NCBI GenBank assembly: GCA_030602675.1
Contig: JAUVZH010000056.1
Span: 1-10,239, forward strand
DNA from: Candidatus Heimdallarchaeota archaeon
GTDB taxonomy: Archaea > Asgardarchaeota > Heimdallarchaeia > JABLTI01
Reading direction: 5' to 3'
DNA length: 10,239 nucleotides
This document shows, one piece after another, positions 1 through 6,373 of this stretch. How positions within the stretch are numbered: the first letter of the stretch is position 1; the number at the start of each line of letters is the position of its first letter. The notes under the pieces are model-generated. The model worked only from the letters and a program-made list of their open reading frames with translations, ran no database searches and was not told where the DNA came from. The translations under genes and the position numbers were made by a program.

Positions 1-39
1 TTTTTTTATGTTTTAAACATAACCTTGCTCAAGAATTAG

Positions 40-168
40 TCATTCTGATTTTTCTTTGATTTTATATATATCGAGATCAAAGATAACAATTTCTTTTTCA
101 GCCTCGAGCAATCTTTCTGCAAGATGAAAACCAATAAAACCTGCACCACCTGTTATGAGGATTGCCAT
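40..168 (-). pseudogene. N-terminal fragment of NAD(P)-dependent epimerase/dehydratase
   Basis: A 42-codon frame begins MAILITGGAGFIGFHLAERL. The glycine-rich TGGAGFIG loop is the dinucleotide-binding signature of the extended short-chain dehydrogenase (sugar-nucleotide epimerase) family. It is followed by helix A and a second strand ending in FDLD, as in a normal Rossmann fold. Family members run to about 300 residues, but this frame stops at TGA after residue 42, and the other two frames also close before the window edge. The start is well supported: AGAAGGAA lies just upstream of the ATG, and a TATA-like box lies about 55 bases upstream. It therefore looks like a truncated gene with an intact 5' end, or a rearrangement or assembly junction. 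A short functional peptide is unlikely because the catalytic YxxxK region is missing. Confidence 0.7.
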
Positions 169-221
169 GATTATTCCTTCTAATATTACTCATCATTTAT
201 GATAATTCTTTATGTATTCGC

Positions 222-229
222 TTTTAAAA
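222..229 (-). promoter_or_regulatory. Candidate TATA box for the epimerase fragment
   Basis: The 8-base palindrome TTTTAAAA lies between the hydrolase stop and the epimerase ATG. A start site about 25 bases downstream would give a leader of about 30 bases containing the AGAAGGAA ribosome site. It fits an archaeal core promoter but rests on position and composition only. Confidence 0.35.
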
Positions 230-253
230 CTAACTACAAAAAATGTGTATTAA

Positions 254-1072
254 CTACTTTTCAACTTCTTTTTTCAACAAGGGGCTATACAGTTCAACAC
301 GCCTATCTAAGAAGAGATGATTATTTGCGGTTATCATTTTATTTCTTGCTTGCATAGGGTCAATTTCAACGATTTTTACATCTTCATCATGTTCATTAGA
401 TTGTGCAAGAAGTTCCATTTTGGGGCTAGTTATTTGACTTAAACCAGTAAAGGATAATTGAGAGTTTGGTCTAATGTCTTCACCTGTTCTATTTGCGGTA
501 ATTGTAAATATACGATTTTCAATTGAACGAGCAAGCATTGTTTTCTGTGAGAATTGTAAAACTAGATTAGCTGGATGACAAATGATATCTGCTCCATGTA
601 AAGCTAGAATCCTAGCAGTTTCAGGAAAAACCCAGTCAAAACAAACCATAATACCTATTTTAGCATCTCCTAAATCATAGATTTTAAAAGGTCCATTACC
701 TGCTTTGAAAAAATCTTTTTCATTATTAAATAGATGGATTTTACGATAGACATCTATAAAACCTTCTGGACCAACAAGAACTGCTGAATTATAAAACTCG
801 GAATCAGAAACTTTTTCACAAATTCCAGCAACAATAAAAGTATCTGTTTCTTTAGCGATTTTACTCCAAGCTTTTGTTGAAGGTCCATCAGGGACTTTTT
901 CTCCAAACCTTTGCAACTCTGATTTGTCAATGAAAAGATAACCTGTGGTACAAAGCTCAGGAAGCACAAGCAAATCTGCTTCCTTACCTTTAGTGATTAA
1001 CTCAATAGTGCGATCTAGATTCTTTTGTACTTCGCCAAAAATCGGATTGAATTGTATGTAACCGATTTTCAT
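254..1072 (-). CDS. Carbon-nitrogen hydrolase (nitrilase superfamily)
   Basis: This 272-residue cytoplasmic enzyme has the full nitrilase-superfamily signature. The catalytic triad is Glu39 in VLPELCTTGY, Lys111 in YRKIHLF and Cys144 in IMVCFDWVFPE, and Glu118 sits where the family often has a second glutamate. The length matches single-domain amidases and N-carbamoyl hydrolases, which cleave non-peptide C-N bonds through a cysteine acyl-enzyme. The start ATG has GAGG about 8 bases upstream. A terminator at 1162-1197 separates it from the zinc-ribbon operon, so it probably has its own promoter. Neighbours do not reveal the substrate: omega-amidase, N-carbamoylputrescine amidase-like and beta-ureidopropionase-like activities are all possible. 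No signal peptide or extra domain is seen, and the gene looks intact. Confidence 0.93.
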   Translation of the reverse strand: MKIGYIQFNPIFGEVQKNLDRTIELITKGKEADLLVLPELCTTGYLFIDKSELQRFGEKVPDGPSTKAWSKIAKETDTFIVAGICEKVSDSEFYNSAVLVGPEGFIDVYRKIHLFNNEKDFFKAGNGPFKIYDLGDAKIGIMVCFDWVFPETARILALHGADIICHPANLVLQFSQKTMLARSIENRIFTITANRTGEDIRPNSQLSFTGLSQITSPKMELLAQSNEHDEDVKIVEIDPMQARNKMITANNHLFLDRRVELYSPLLKKEVEK

Positions 1073-1112
1073 AATTGTTTCCTCAATATATTAACTATAC
1101 AGAAGGGCACTC

Positions 1113-1120
1113 TAAATAAA
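1113..1120 (-). promoter_or_regulatory. Candidate TATA box for the C-N hydrolase
   Basis: On the minus strand TTTATTTA lies about 40 bases upstream of the hydrolase ATG, in the gap after the preceding operon's terminator. A start about 25 bases downstream would give a leader of about 18 bases that includes the GAGG ribosome site. The support is position and composition only. Confidence 0.35.
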
Positions 1121-1161
1121 GTTGTTTAAGAGATAAACGAAACTTTTCAAATAACATTTTG

Positions 1162-1197
1162 TTAAAAAAAGAAAGAGTTTGGGGGGATAACCCCCTT
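1162..1197 (-). terminator. Hairpin terminator after the zinc-ribbon operon
   Basis: On the minus strand a GGGGG/CCCCC stem with the four-base loop TTAT is followed by a T-rich tract that includes seven consecutive T. It lies just beyond the stop of the second zinc-ribbon gene. The all-GC stem stands out in this AT-rich sequence. It should end the two-gene transcript and insulate the hydrolase gene downstream. Confidence 0.75.
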
Positions 1198-1205
1198 ATT
1201 TTGTA

Positions 1206-2177
1206 TTATTCCGCAGCGACTTTTTTCTTCGTGAATGTTTCTTTAAGACCGAAGATTAAGAGACCACCAAATATTGCAGCAGCTACGTATCCAGCAATTT
1301 GCCAATCAGGCAAACTGATGATAAGAATAATTGCTCCAACAATAATGGCAGCAGCAAAAAGAACTGCAAATAATCCCCAGAACCTATGAGCTCTGGAAAC
1401 TGGATATTCAGCTCTTAGCACTTTACCTCTCGCAGCGTCAACCAATGCTTCACCATCCCAATTACCATAGGAATATCCTACTCTATAGAATGGAACATGA
1501 AGATAAGAAACTTCTTTCATTTTGATATCTTGTCTTACGCCATCGACTTTGTGTATTTCTCTGTAAATCAATTGATTATGACGATTTTTCACTCGAGCTT
1601 CAGCAATACTATAAGCTTCTTCATAACCAATTTCTGTATCGTATATTCTTCCACCTTCGTTATTGACAGCATTGATATCAAATGCGTCCTTTGAACCTAC
1701 AGGTATTTTCTCATCCCTGATTTCTTTGTATTGTTCTTTATATCCAAAAATAAGACAAGTTTGATCCATGTCTATCGTACCACGTTCAGGACGATTTCCA
1801 GTATTTATCGTTCGACTCCAATGTCCACTATGAACTGGTGTACAGAATTTACCTATACCTTGGTACTCAGTACGTCCATGAAAGTTGAAAACCCAGAAAG
1901 GCATCATACGAAGCTCAAATTCTTTAAAAATCGCTTTATCAGCGAAATCGCTTGGAACTCCAACAAATTTGGATAAATATTGAGGTATTAATTCGGTTAA
2001 CTCAGAACCGCTGAAATAAACTGAGAGCATATGATGATTTTGAAATGTTTTACCAGTTAGTAATTCATTTGGAGTACCACAAAACTCACAAGTTACTACA
2101 GAAGCAAAGGGTGGAATGTTATTTTCTGCTTGACAATATCCACATTGAATTTTCTTTTGTTGTTGATCTATGACCAT
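1206..2177 (-). CDS. Zinc-ribbon membrane protein, second gene of a paralogous pair
   Basis: This 323-residue protein has an N-terminal zinc ribbon with cysteines 12, 15, 30 and 33 (CGYC and CEFC knuckles), a middle domain of about 220 residues, and two hydrophobic helices at about 266-289 and 292-313. A short loop joins the helices and a lysine-rich tail, KETFTKKK, follows. The positive-inside rule puts both ends in the cytoplasm. Before the helices is a motif, YGNWDGEALVDAARGKVL, whose pattern recurs more weakly in the upstream gene (HWGSGQLLREEQPI). ELRMMPFWVF here also parallels ELILVPFFEV there, so the two are probably distant paralogues. It starts 6 bases after the upstream stop, with GGGAG overlapping that gene's last codons. 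No enzymatic motif is recognised. A role as membrane-tethered adaptor or in membrane-protein quality control is only a guess. Confidence 0.85.
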   Translation of the reverse strand: MVIDQQQKKIQCGYCQAENNIPPFASVVTCEFCGTPNELLTGKTFQNHHMLSVYFSGSELTELIPQYLSKFVGVPSDFADKAIFKEFELRMMPFWVFNFHGRTEYQGIGKFCTPVHSGHWSRTINTGNRPERGTIDMDQTCLIFGYKEQYKEIRDEKIPVGSKDAFDINAVNNEGGRIYDTEIGYEEAYSIAEARVKNRHNQLIYREIHKVDGVRQDIKMKEVSYLHVPFYRVGYSYGNWDGEALVDAARGKVLRAEYPVSRAHRFWGLFAVLFAAAIIVGAIILIISLPDWQIAGYVAAAIFGGLLIFGLKETFTKKKVAAE

Positions 2178-2183
2178 TTCTTA

Positions 2184-3329
2184 TCATCTCCCATCCATTC
2201 GGAATCCACATTTCTCACAGAATTGTTGGTTCTGTTCAAGTGGATCACCACATTTTGGACAAAATCTCGCAACGGGAGTTTGACCTGTTGGTTGTTGTTG
2301 CAAACTCTCAACTTCTTGTGCTGGAAGCATTTGGAAGTCAAATAGACCTACACCGCCACCACTCGATTTTATTTTATGCGGTTTGTACACTCTTATCATC
2401 AGGACAATTCCTACAATTACACCTGCAAGAGCAAGTACTATGAAAACTATAAGCAACCATGTCTGTTCGTCTGCACTTTGGTTATAGAAAATAAAGCCCA
2501 ATTGTGTTAATATTGGAGCTGCAACAAATCCTAGAAGTGCAATGAACATCATTAATCCTCTATTCTTAATTGGTTGTTCCTCTCGTAATAATTGACCACT
2601 ACCCCAGTGATAGGCTGCTCTATAAGAGCGCCCTTGAATTTTTCGTCTAATTAGCAGAAGTGGTTCATGCAATAAAGCTGGTTTTGAAAGTGGTTTGAAA
2701 TTGACTTTTGTATCGAAAACTTCATGCATTTCAGATTTAGCTTTCTGATAAGCTGCTTCGTAGACTACTTCACCGGCTTTCTTAGAAGCTTCACTTTGGT
2801 CCCATTCTGGGCTTAAAGCGACCATGTCGTGTCCTACATCTCTGTTAACTAGATTCTTAACAAAATCAGAACTAAATGGAACTGATTCTCCACCCCTGTT
2901 TCTTGTAACAGAAGATATTAATTCATTAGCACCAAACATTGTGACTTCTTGTCTGGCAAGAAATCTTACGGAATGGTTACCTTGATGTTGAATTCTCCAA
3001 GGTCGATATTCAACGATGGTTTTGGATTCTGTGTAGGTTTTACCACCACGTGTTACTGTTTTTGTTTCAGTACGTTCTCTTCGTTGATACCCACGAGCGT
3101 CTACATCGACTTTAGCTTTTACTTCAAAGAATGGTACTAGAATTAATTCCATCTTACTAACATGACCGACTCCTTCTGGAGGAGTTAAAGGCAATGGTTT
3201 TATTATTATGTGAGGAGTGATATGACTTTCAGCAACAATATCTCCACAAAAATTGCAGATTGTTAGAAGAGATTCCGCCGAAGGTCTCATTGGTGCACCA
3301 CATGCTGGACACCTTAATGTTTTTACCAT
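2184..3329 (-). CDS. Double zinc-ribbon membrane protein, first gene of a paralogous pair
   Basis: From the ATG at 3329 the product has 381 residues. An N-terminal zinc ribbon uses Cys7, Cys10, Cys25 and Cys28. A middle domain of about 230 residues follows, then two hydrophobic helices at about 259-282 and 291-313, a glutamine-rich linker, and a C-terminal zinc ribbon with cysteines 357, 360, 371 and 374 (CPKC and CEKC knuckles) of the common short zinc-ribbon type. Both ribbons are predicted to face the cytoplasm. A GTG at 3359 would add 10 residues, but the ATG is preferred: MVKTLRCPACG is the usual spacing before such a ribbon and AAGGATC lies upstream of it. The next gene is a likely paralogue 6 bases away, so the two are translationally coupled and may form a heteromer. 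No catalytic motif is recognised. Confidence 0.85.
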   Translation of the reverse strand: MVKTLRCPACGAPMRPSAESLLTICNFCGDIVAESHITPHIIIKPLPLTPPEGVGHVSKMELILVPFFEVKAKVDVDARGYQRRERTETKTVTRGGKTYTESKTIVEYRPWRIQHQGNHSVRFLARQEVTMFGANELISSVTRNRGGESVPFSSDFVKNLVNRDVGHDMVALSPEWDQSEASKKAGEVVYEAAYQKAKSEMHEVFDTKVNFKPLSKPALLHEPLLLIRRKIQGRSYRAAYHWGSGQLLREEQPIKNRGLMMFIALLGFVAAPILTQLGFIFYNQSADEQTWLLIVFIVLALAGVIVGIVLMIRVYKPHKIKSSGGGVGLFDFQMLPAQEVESLQQQPTGQTPVARFCPKCGDPLEQNQQFCEKCGFRMDGR

Positions 3330-3382
3330 TATTGATCCTTGATCACTCAATACCTTCACGCCAAATATTTTGTATCTCTGAA

Positions 3383-3392
3383 AAGGTTATAC
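3383..3392 (-). promoter_or_regulatory. Candidate promoter of the zinc-ribbon operon
   Basis: On the minus strand a GTATAA element lies about 55 bases upstream of the preferred ATG, inside the imperfect inverted repeat GGTTATACAACC (3385-3396). A start about 25 bases downstream would leave a leader of about 35 bases. A second AT-rich candidate lies near 3421-3440. The inverted repeat over the TATA box could be an operator, but this is speculative. Confidence 0.3.
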
Positions 3393-3727
3393 AACCAATT
3401 CAATAACAGATTCTAATTGTTTTAGATAAATTAAGCTTACTGTTATGGTAGAAATTGGTTAACTAGTGTATTTTTGATAGCTTTATTGAAGAAAGGGAGT
3501 ATAATAAAATTTATTTCTCACCAATCCAATTATGAATTATTTCTGAAAACCTTTATCAAATAACAAATCATCTCTCAAGGAGTTTAGGAAGAATGATTAA
3601 TTGTTTCTTTTGCATCTCATTATGTGTATTAGATTCAAATTAGTGCTTTATAAATAAAATTAGCTTAAATTAATTAGGGAAACATATGTCAATTTTCACA
3701 GAACCAAGAAGGAACAATCCGTACTCC

Positions 3728-3741
3728 TAACCGAAAGTAAT
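3728..3741 (+). repeat. 14-base direct repeat, copy 1
   Basis: TAACCGAAAGTAAT occurs here and again, in the same orientation, at 5405-5418. This copy lies about 95 bases beyond the stop of the signal-peptide gene. The two copies bracket the exported-protein gene pair. Identity ends at the motif edges. A 14-base match in 10 kb of AT-rich DNA can arise by chance, so significance is uncertain. Confidence 0.5.
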
Positions 3742-3836
3742 TTGTCGGAAATGAGATATTAAAAATAGTTTTATTGTATAATGAAGACTTTTTACAAACA
3801 TATTGGTTTTTATAATGAGTAACAATAACTATTAAT

Positions 3837-4358
3837 TTAATTAATTATTTTTGATTTCCCTAATTTAAAAATAACGGAAATTAAAATTAAACTTGAGATC
3901 AAAATAATAGAACTCCATCCATTCATAGTTGTAGATTCAACTATTGGCAAAATACAACAAGCTATTGATACGGTTGTCACATCCAATTCAAATAATTCAT
4001 CTGTGTGCAAGCAACTAAAAGTATAGTTTTCATGAGCTAAAAGAACGGTTGAACCTTTACTTTCCCATTGGAAATAACCTAATAGTCTGCCATGTAGTAA
4101 TCCAGAAGTTACATTTTCATGTATGGTTAGTCCTATAAAGATTTCGATTAAAGGATTACTACTATTAATAGACCAATAAAGTTTACAATCATCTTCCATG
4201 ACTCCCAGATGAATCTTTAATGTGTCCATGTATGCTAATGTAGCGGATGCTGTGTATTCTTCTGTACATGAATTACCATTAGCGGTTTTTGTAAGAATTG
4301 ATAAACAAAGCAATATAATGACAAACAATTTTTTCTTAAATAGCACACGTTTCAACAA
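3837..4358 (-). CDS. Secreted, membrane-anchored protein of unknown function
   Basis: This 173-residue protein starts with a signal peptide: a lysine/arginine-rich head (MLKRVLFKKK), a hydrophobic core at about 11-22, and a small-residue site near KTANGNSC. The extracytoplasmic part, about 30-147, holds six cysteines (31, 58, 116, 134, 135 and one nearer the signal region) and the sequons NSS, NVT and NYT. A hydrophobic helix at about 149-165 precedes a lysine-containing tail. The topology is therefore single-pass, with the domain outside. The start is TTG, directly after an in-frame TAA, with AGGTG about 7 bases upstream and a TATA-like element about 55 bases upstream. No known domain is recognised. 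It lies downstream of the transglutaminase-like gene on the same strand, and the two may act together at the surface. Confidence 0.75.
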   Translation of the reverse strand: MLKRVLFKKKLFVIILLCLSILTKTANGNSCTEEYTASATLAYMDTLKIHLGVMEDDCKLYWSINSSNPLIEIFIGLTIHENVTSGLLHGRLLGYFQWESKGSTVLLAHENYTFSCLHTDELFELDVTTVSIACCILPIVESTTMNGWSSIILISSLILISVIFKLGKSKIIN

Positions 4359-4410
4359 TTAATACACCTAAGATTCATGATTTTTCTCAATAAATTATTG
4401 ATTTAAATTG

Positions 4411-4418
4411 TATATAAT
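4411..4418 (-). promoter_or_regulatory. TATA box for the signal-peptide gene
   Basis: ATTATATA on the minus strand lies between the transglutaminase-like stop and the downstream TTG start. A start about 25-28 bases downstream gives a leader of about 25-30 bases containing the AGGTG ribosome site. The geometry is typical of archaea and suggests separate transcription of the downstream gene. Confidence 0.45.
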
Positions 4419-4433
4419 CTTGAAATAATTCAG

Positions 4434-5228
4434 TTATTCAATTAGCGAGAAAACCTCTTTGACATTCATTATATCATCCCAATCCTCAAAATACCTTGAT
4501 GTTCTATCTGAATAAGCACTAATCCAAGTAGGTTGACTACCAAAGAAAGGACACCACATTATATCCACTAAGTACCATGTTGTATTTGAATTCTTAAATG
4601 ACCAGAAATTACTAGCTGAGTAAATCCCTGTATCATTCAGTCGAACAAAGTAAAATGCATGATTAAAATTATCAAAGAATTCATCTGTAGCAGTTATATT
4701 CACATCACTATCTTGAAGTATTGCAACCATTGTATCATATCCAGCACTGACATGACAAGATGCTCCTAAAATCGCAAAGTCTTCACAATCACCTTTTCCC
4801 CTAACAAGTGTTTCTATTGATGATTGTACGTAATCCCCAATCATGAAATTCGCAATATCCTCATCTTCAGAAGCTATTATTCTGCTATTAATATGATCAA
4901 AGAAAACCGAAACAAGATAATCTTTGTATCCCCAACCTGGAATTCCAAAATAATTATCTATAACACTCCAAGATTCATTCATTGAATTACCATATAGCCA
5001 TTCCCAAGTACCTTGTTCCGAAATCATCGATTCAACTTTGTTAAACAAATTAGTATTATTCGTACAATGAAGGATTAATTTACAATAATAATTTAAATCA
5101 AAGAATGGGATGTATTCGATTTCACTACATAAAGCATAATAAAAAAGCATTTTCTCAACTGGAGAATTGTTAAAAGACAAATCTAGAACATTATGTCTTA
5201 ATCTGTAAAATTTTACAGAGTAAATCAT
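4434..5228 (-). CDS. Transglutaminase-like cysteine enzyme, extracytoplasmic
   Basis: From the first in-frame ATG the product has 264 residues and carries a transglutaminase-like core: Cys148 in GKGDCEDFAIL, His190 in FNHAFYFV and Asp222 in WYLVDIMWCPF. The order and surrounding sequence match the Cys-His-Asp triad of microbial transglutaminase/protease-like domains, many of which act as thiol proteases or amidases rather than crosslinking enzymes. Several sequons (NNT, NES, NIT, NDT, NTT) fit a protein outside the cell. The ATG at 5228 is probably not the true start, because the codons just before it encode a strong hydrophobic segment (SILVISLLSFG) without any usable start codon. See 5229-5334 for the likely missing N-terminus. 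The substrate is unknown. The signal-peptide gene downstream is a possible partner. Confidence 0.85.
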   Translation of the reverse strand: MIYSVKFYRLRHNVLDLSFNNSPVEKMLFYYALCSEIEYIPFFDLNYYCKLILHCTNNTNLFNKVESMISEQGTWEWLYGNSMNESWSVIDNYFGIPGWGYKDYLVSVFFDHINSRIIASEDEDIANFMIGDYVQSSIETLVRGKGDCEDFAILGASCHVSAGYDTMVAILQDSDVNITATDEFFDNFNHAFYFVRLNDTGIYSASNFWSFKNSNTTWYLVDIMWCPFFGSQPTWISAYSDRTSRYFEDWDDIMNVKEVFSLIE

Positions 5229-5334
5229 TCCAAATGAAAGTAAAGATATGACTAGTATGCTCTTACTTGTTTTTCTAATTTTAGGTTTAGCAAAAAAAAC
5301 TCTTTATCTTTACCAAATTATCTCTCTTTTCCAA
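5229..5334 (-). other. Out-of-frame N-terminal anchor of the transglutaminase-like gene
   Basis: Upstream of 5228 the same frame reads RVFFAKPKIRKTSKSILVIS and on into LLSFG, which is a basic stretch followed by a hydrophobic core. It then meets a TAA. The sequence here has a run of eight T on the minus strand (5292-5299). Removing one T joins this segment to a frame with TTG starts at 5334 (after an in-frame TAG) or 5316, giving MEKRDNLVKIKSFF followed by the basic and hydrophobic parts. That is a typical uncleaved signal anchor. The simplest reading is a one-base homopolymer error or a real frameshift. A non-ATG start such as ATT is a weaker alternative. Confidence 0.6.
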
Positions 5335-5404
5335 CTATATCACATCTTTGTACCATATTTTGATTAAATGTGTGTTTTAAACTATTAAAGAGACCGCAAA
5401 GAGT

Positions 5405-5418
5405 TAACCGAAAGTAAT
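5405..5418 (+). repeat. 14-base direct repeat, copy 2
   Basis: This is the second copy of TAACCGAAAGTAAT (first at 3728-3741). It lies 14 bases beyond the stop of the interrupted acidic-protein gene and about 70-90 bases upstream of the probable transglutaminase start. It could therefore belong to the upstream region of that gene as well as marking a module edge. Confidence 0.5.
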
Positions 5419-5431
5419 AATCAATAAAAAC

Positions 5432-5812
5432 TCATTCAAATGCATCTTTGTTCAAATTCTTTTCTTCTGGGAAGTAACGAAATAATTTAGAAGTTAAATC
5501 TTTTCTAGCTTGATTTTCCAGATTATCTATTAGTGTCTTCATGTGAGGAATCTTCTCAGGCAGATCTAGATACAGCATCATCTGACTCGTGTAGCAAAGA
5601 AAAAACTCAGGGTCATCGTATTGGTGGAAGTTCTCTCCAGCGAGGAAGAGCTGATCCAAAGTATAGTAAATTAACTCCTCGTATCAATCATCATTGATGT
5701 AGGGAAACTTGTCGAAGAACATCCCTAACTCGTCCTCATCGTAATAGATGTGCTTAAAGAACACAATCCTCTCAGCAGCATACTCCACATGATCCACATT
5801 ATGCTCCTCCAT
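5432..5812 (-). pseudogene. Small acidic protein interrupted by an in-frame TGA
   Basis: One continuous frame runs from ATG at 5812 to the stop at 5432 and is broken only by TGA at codon 43 (5684-5686). The first part begins MEEHNVDHVEYAAERIVFFK. After the TGA it continues YEELIYYTLDQLFLAG and ends KNLNKDAFE. A Trp codon (TGG) in place of TGA would give a 126-residue protein rich in Asp, Glu, Tyr and Phe, with no signal peptide and no recognised domain. Codon use (GAG, CTC, ATC, TAC) is richer in G+C than the neighbours, which suggests different ancestry. The 5' end abuts the crystallin-like ORF on the other strand, so no normal promoter region remains. Translation of the second half alone from TTG at 5659 (75 residues) is possible but less likely. 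Confidence 0.6.
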
Positions 5813-5820
5813 TTGGTTCT

Positions 5821-6087
5821 TTGCAATTATTCAAACGTACATGGTGGGGTGGAGATAAGAGAGTTCTAGATGGAGGATATTGGTCGTGGTTCAGATTTTA
5901 TCCAAGGTATCATTGGACTCTTGGGTGGATAAATGATGAAGTACATTCAATATCTATCTGGTGGAGTTCATGTACCATTATTTATTCAGGCCTATCCTAT
6001 ACAGGCAATAGGTTAATGGTTTTTGATTTCATAGCAGACTTAACTTGGTTAGATTGGTATGAGTCAAAATCAGCAATAGTATATTAG
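5821..6087 (+). pseudogene. Beta/gamma-crystallin-like domain lacking its N-terminal context
   Basis: The 88-codon frame from TTG reads as two Greek-key motifs. The first runs from LQLFKRTWWGGD to GWINDEVHSISIW. NDEVHS resembles the N/D-N/D-x-x-S/T-S calcium motif of microbial beta/gamma-crystallins, with His in place of Ser/Thr. The second runs from the strand TIIYSGLSYTGNRL to ADLTWLDWYESKSAIVY. The length fits one domain of about 85 residues. Assignment is by pattern only. Such domains are usually exported, yet here the frame has no signal peptide, no Shine-Dalgarno and no clear promoter. Upstream it runs into the acidic-protein gene on the opposite strand. The 3' end looks native because a strong terminator follows. 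It is most likely the 3' end of an exported-protein gene whose front was lost at a junction near 5812-5820. Confidence 0.5.
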
Positions 6088-6127
6088 TTAAAATGGATAA
6101 AAAAATGAATAGATTAAATAACGAACT

Positions 6128-6188
6128 AAAGGAAGGAAATTGTTAAAAATAAGAAAATTGATTTTAACTTCTTCCTTTCATTTTTTTT
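6128..6188 (+). terminator. Long hairpin terminator after the crystallin-like ORF
   Basis: AAAGGAAG (6128-6135) pairs with CTTCCTTT (6171-6178). An inner stem GTTAAAA (6142-6148) pairs with TTTTAAC (6162-6168). Eight T follow at 6181-6188. The two-part stem plus T-tract reads as a plus-strand terminator 40 bases beyond the crystallin-like stop, which supports that ORF having once been a real transcribed gene. Confidence 0.7.
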
Positions 6189-6195
6189 AAATTCA

Positions 6196-6203
6196 ATATA
6201 TAA
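6196..6203 (+). promoter_or_regulatory. TATA box for the small basic ORF
   Basis: ATATATAA lies directly after the preceding terminator and about 32 bases upstream of the ATG at 6235. A start 25-28 bases downstream would give a nearly leaderless transcript, a common archaeal arrangement. No Shine-Dalgarno is seen, which fits. Confidence 0.4.
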
Positions 6204-6234
6204 TTACAACATAACTCTATAAGAAAAAGTACCT

Positions 6235-6373
6235 ATGAGTAATAATAACGGAATACCTGTGCAACAACAAAGATTTAGCAGATAAATTCAAGATATTTAG
6301 AGAACAGAAAAAAGAAAAATGGTTTAAGAGAAAAGAACAGCTATATCCGAAAAAAATAGCAAATAAAGTATAG
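6235..6373 (+). pseudogene. Possible small basic protein in two frames
   Basis: An ATG frame gives MSNNNGIPVQQQRFSR and stops at 6283-6285. The next frame, open from 6238, carries DLADKFKIFREQKKEKWFKR and ends YPKKIANKV at TAG 6371-6373. Joining them within the CAACAACAAAG tract (6262-6272) by dropping one base gives a basic protein of about 45 residues. The unit is framed like a gene: a TATA box at 6196, and a terminator whose stem includes the stop codon. No homologue is recognised. It could be a frameshifted small gene, a remnant of a larger one, or chance. The lysine/arginine-rich helix would suit nucleic-acid binding, but that is a guess. Confidence 0.35.

Larger units (their letters stand above)
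3360..3836. other. 477-base intergenic stretch without a convincing gene
   Basis: This stretch holds the probable zinc-ribbon operon promoter at its left end and one copy of a 14-base direct repeat (3728-3741). No frame of gene length with a recognisable domain was found on either strand, and no tRNA-like cloverleaf was seen. A 16-codon frame at 3593-3643 follows AAGGAG and AGGAAG, but it is too short to call. Confidence 0.6.

Noticed and set aside
8..20. ATGTTTTAAACAT inverted repeat at the left edge as a terminator of the epimerase fragment
   Set aside because: In the gene's direction it is followed by A, not T, so it does not look like a terminator for the minus strand.
754..969. 71-codon minus-strand frame inside the C-N hydrolase gene
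   Set aside because: It overlaps the catalytic-domain coding sequence in another frame and has no domain of its own.
1159..3140. Several plus-strand frames of 60-80 codons across the zinc-ribbon operon
   Set aside because: All are antisense to two well-supported genes. They have biased composition, no ribosome sites and no recognisable motif.
3593..3643. 16-codon plus-strand frame with AAGGAG upstream in the intergenic region
   Set aside because: It is too short to tell from chance, and no motif or partner gene supports a leader peptide.
5684..5686. TGA read as selenocysteine
   Set aside because: No selenocysteine insertion element could be made out, and the context DD-x-YEEL has no redox motif. 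A changed Trp codon is simpler.
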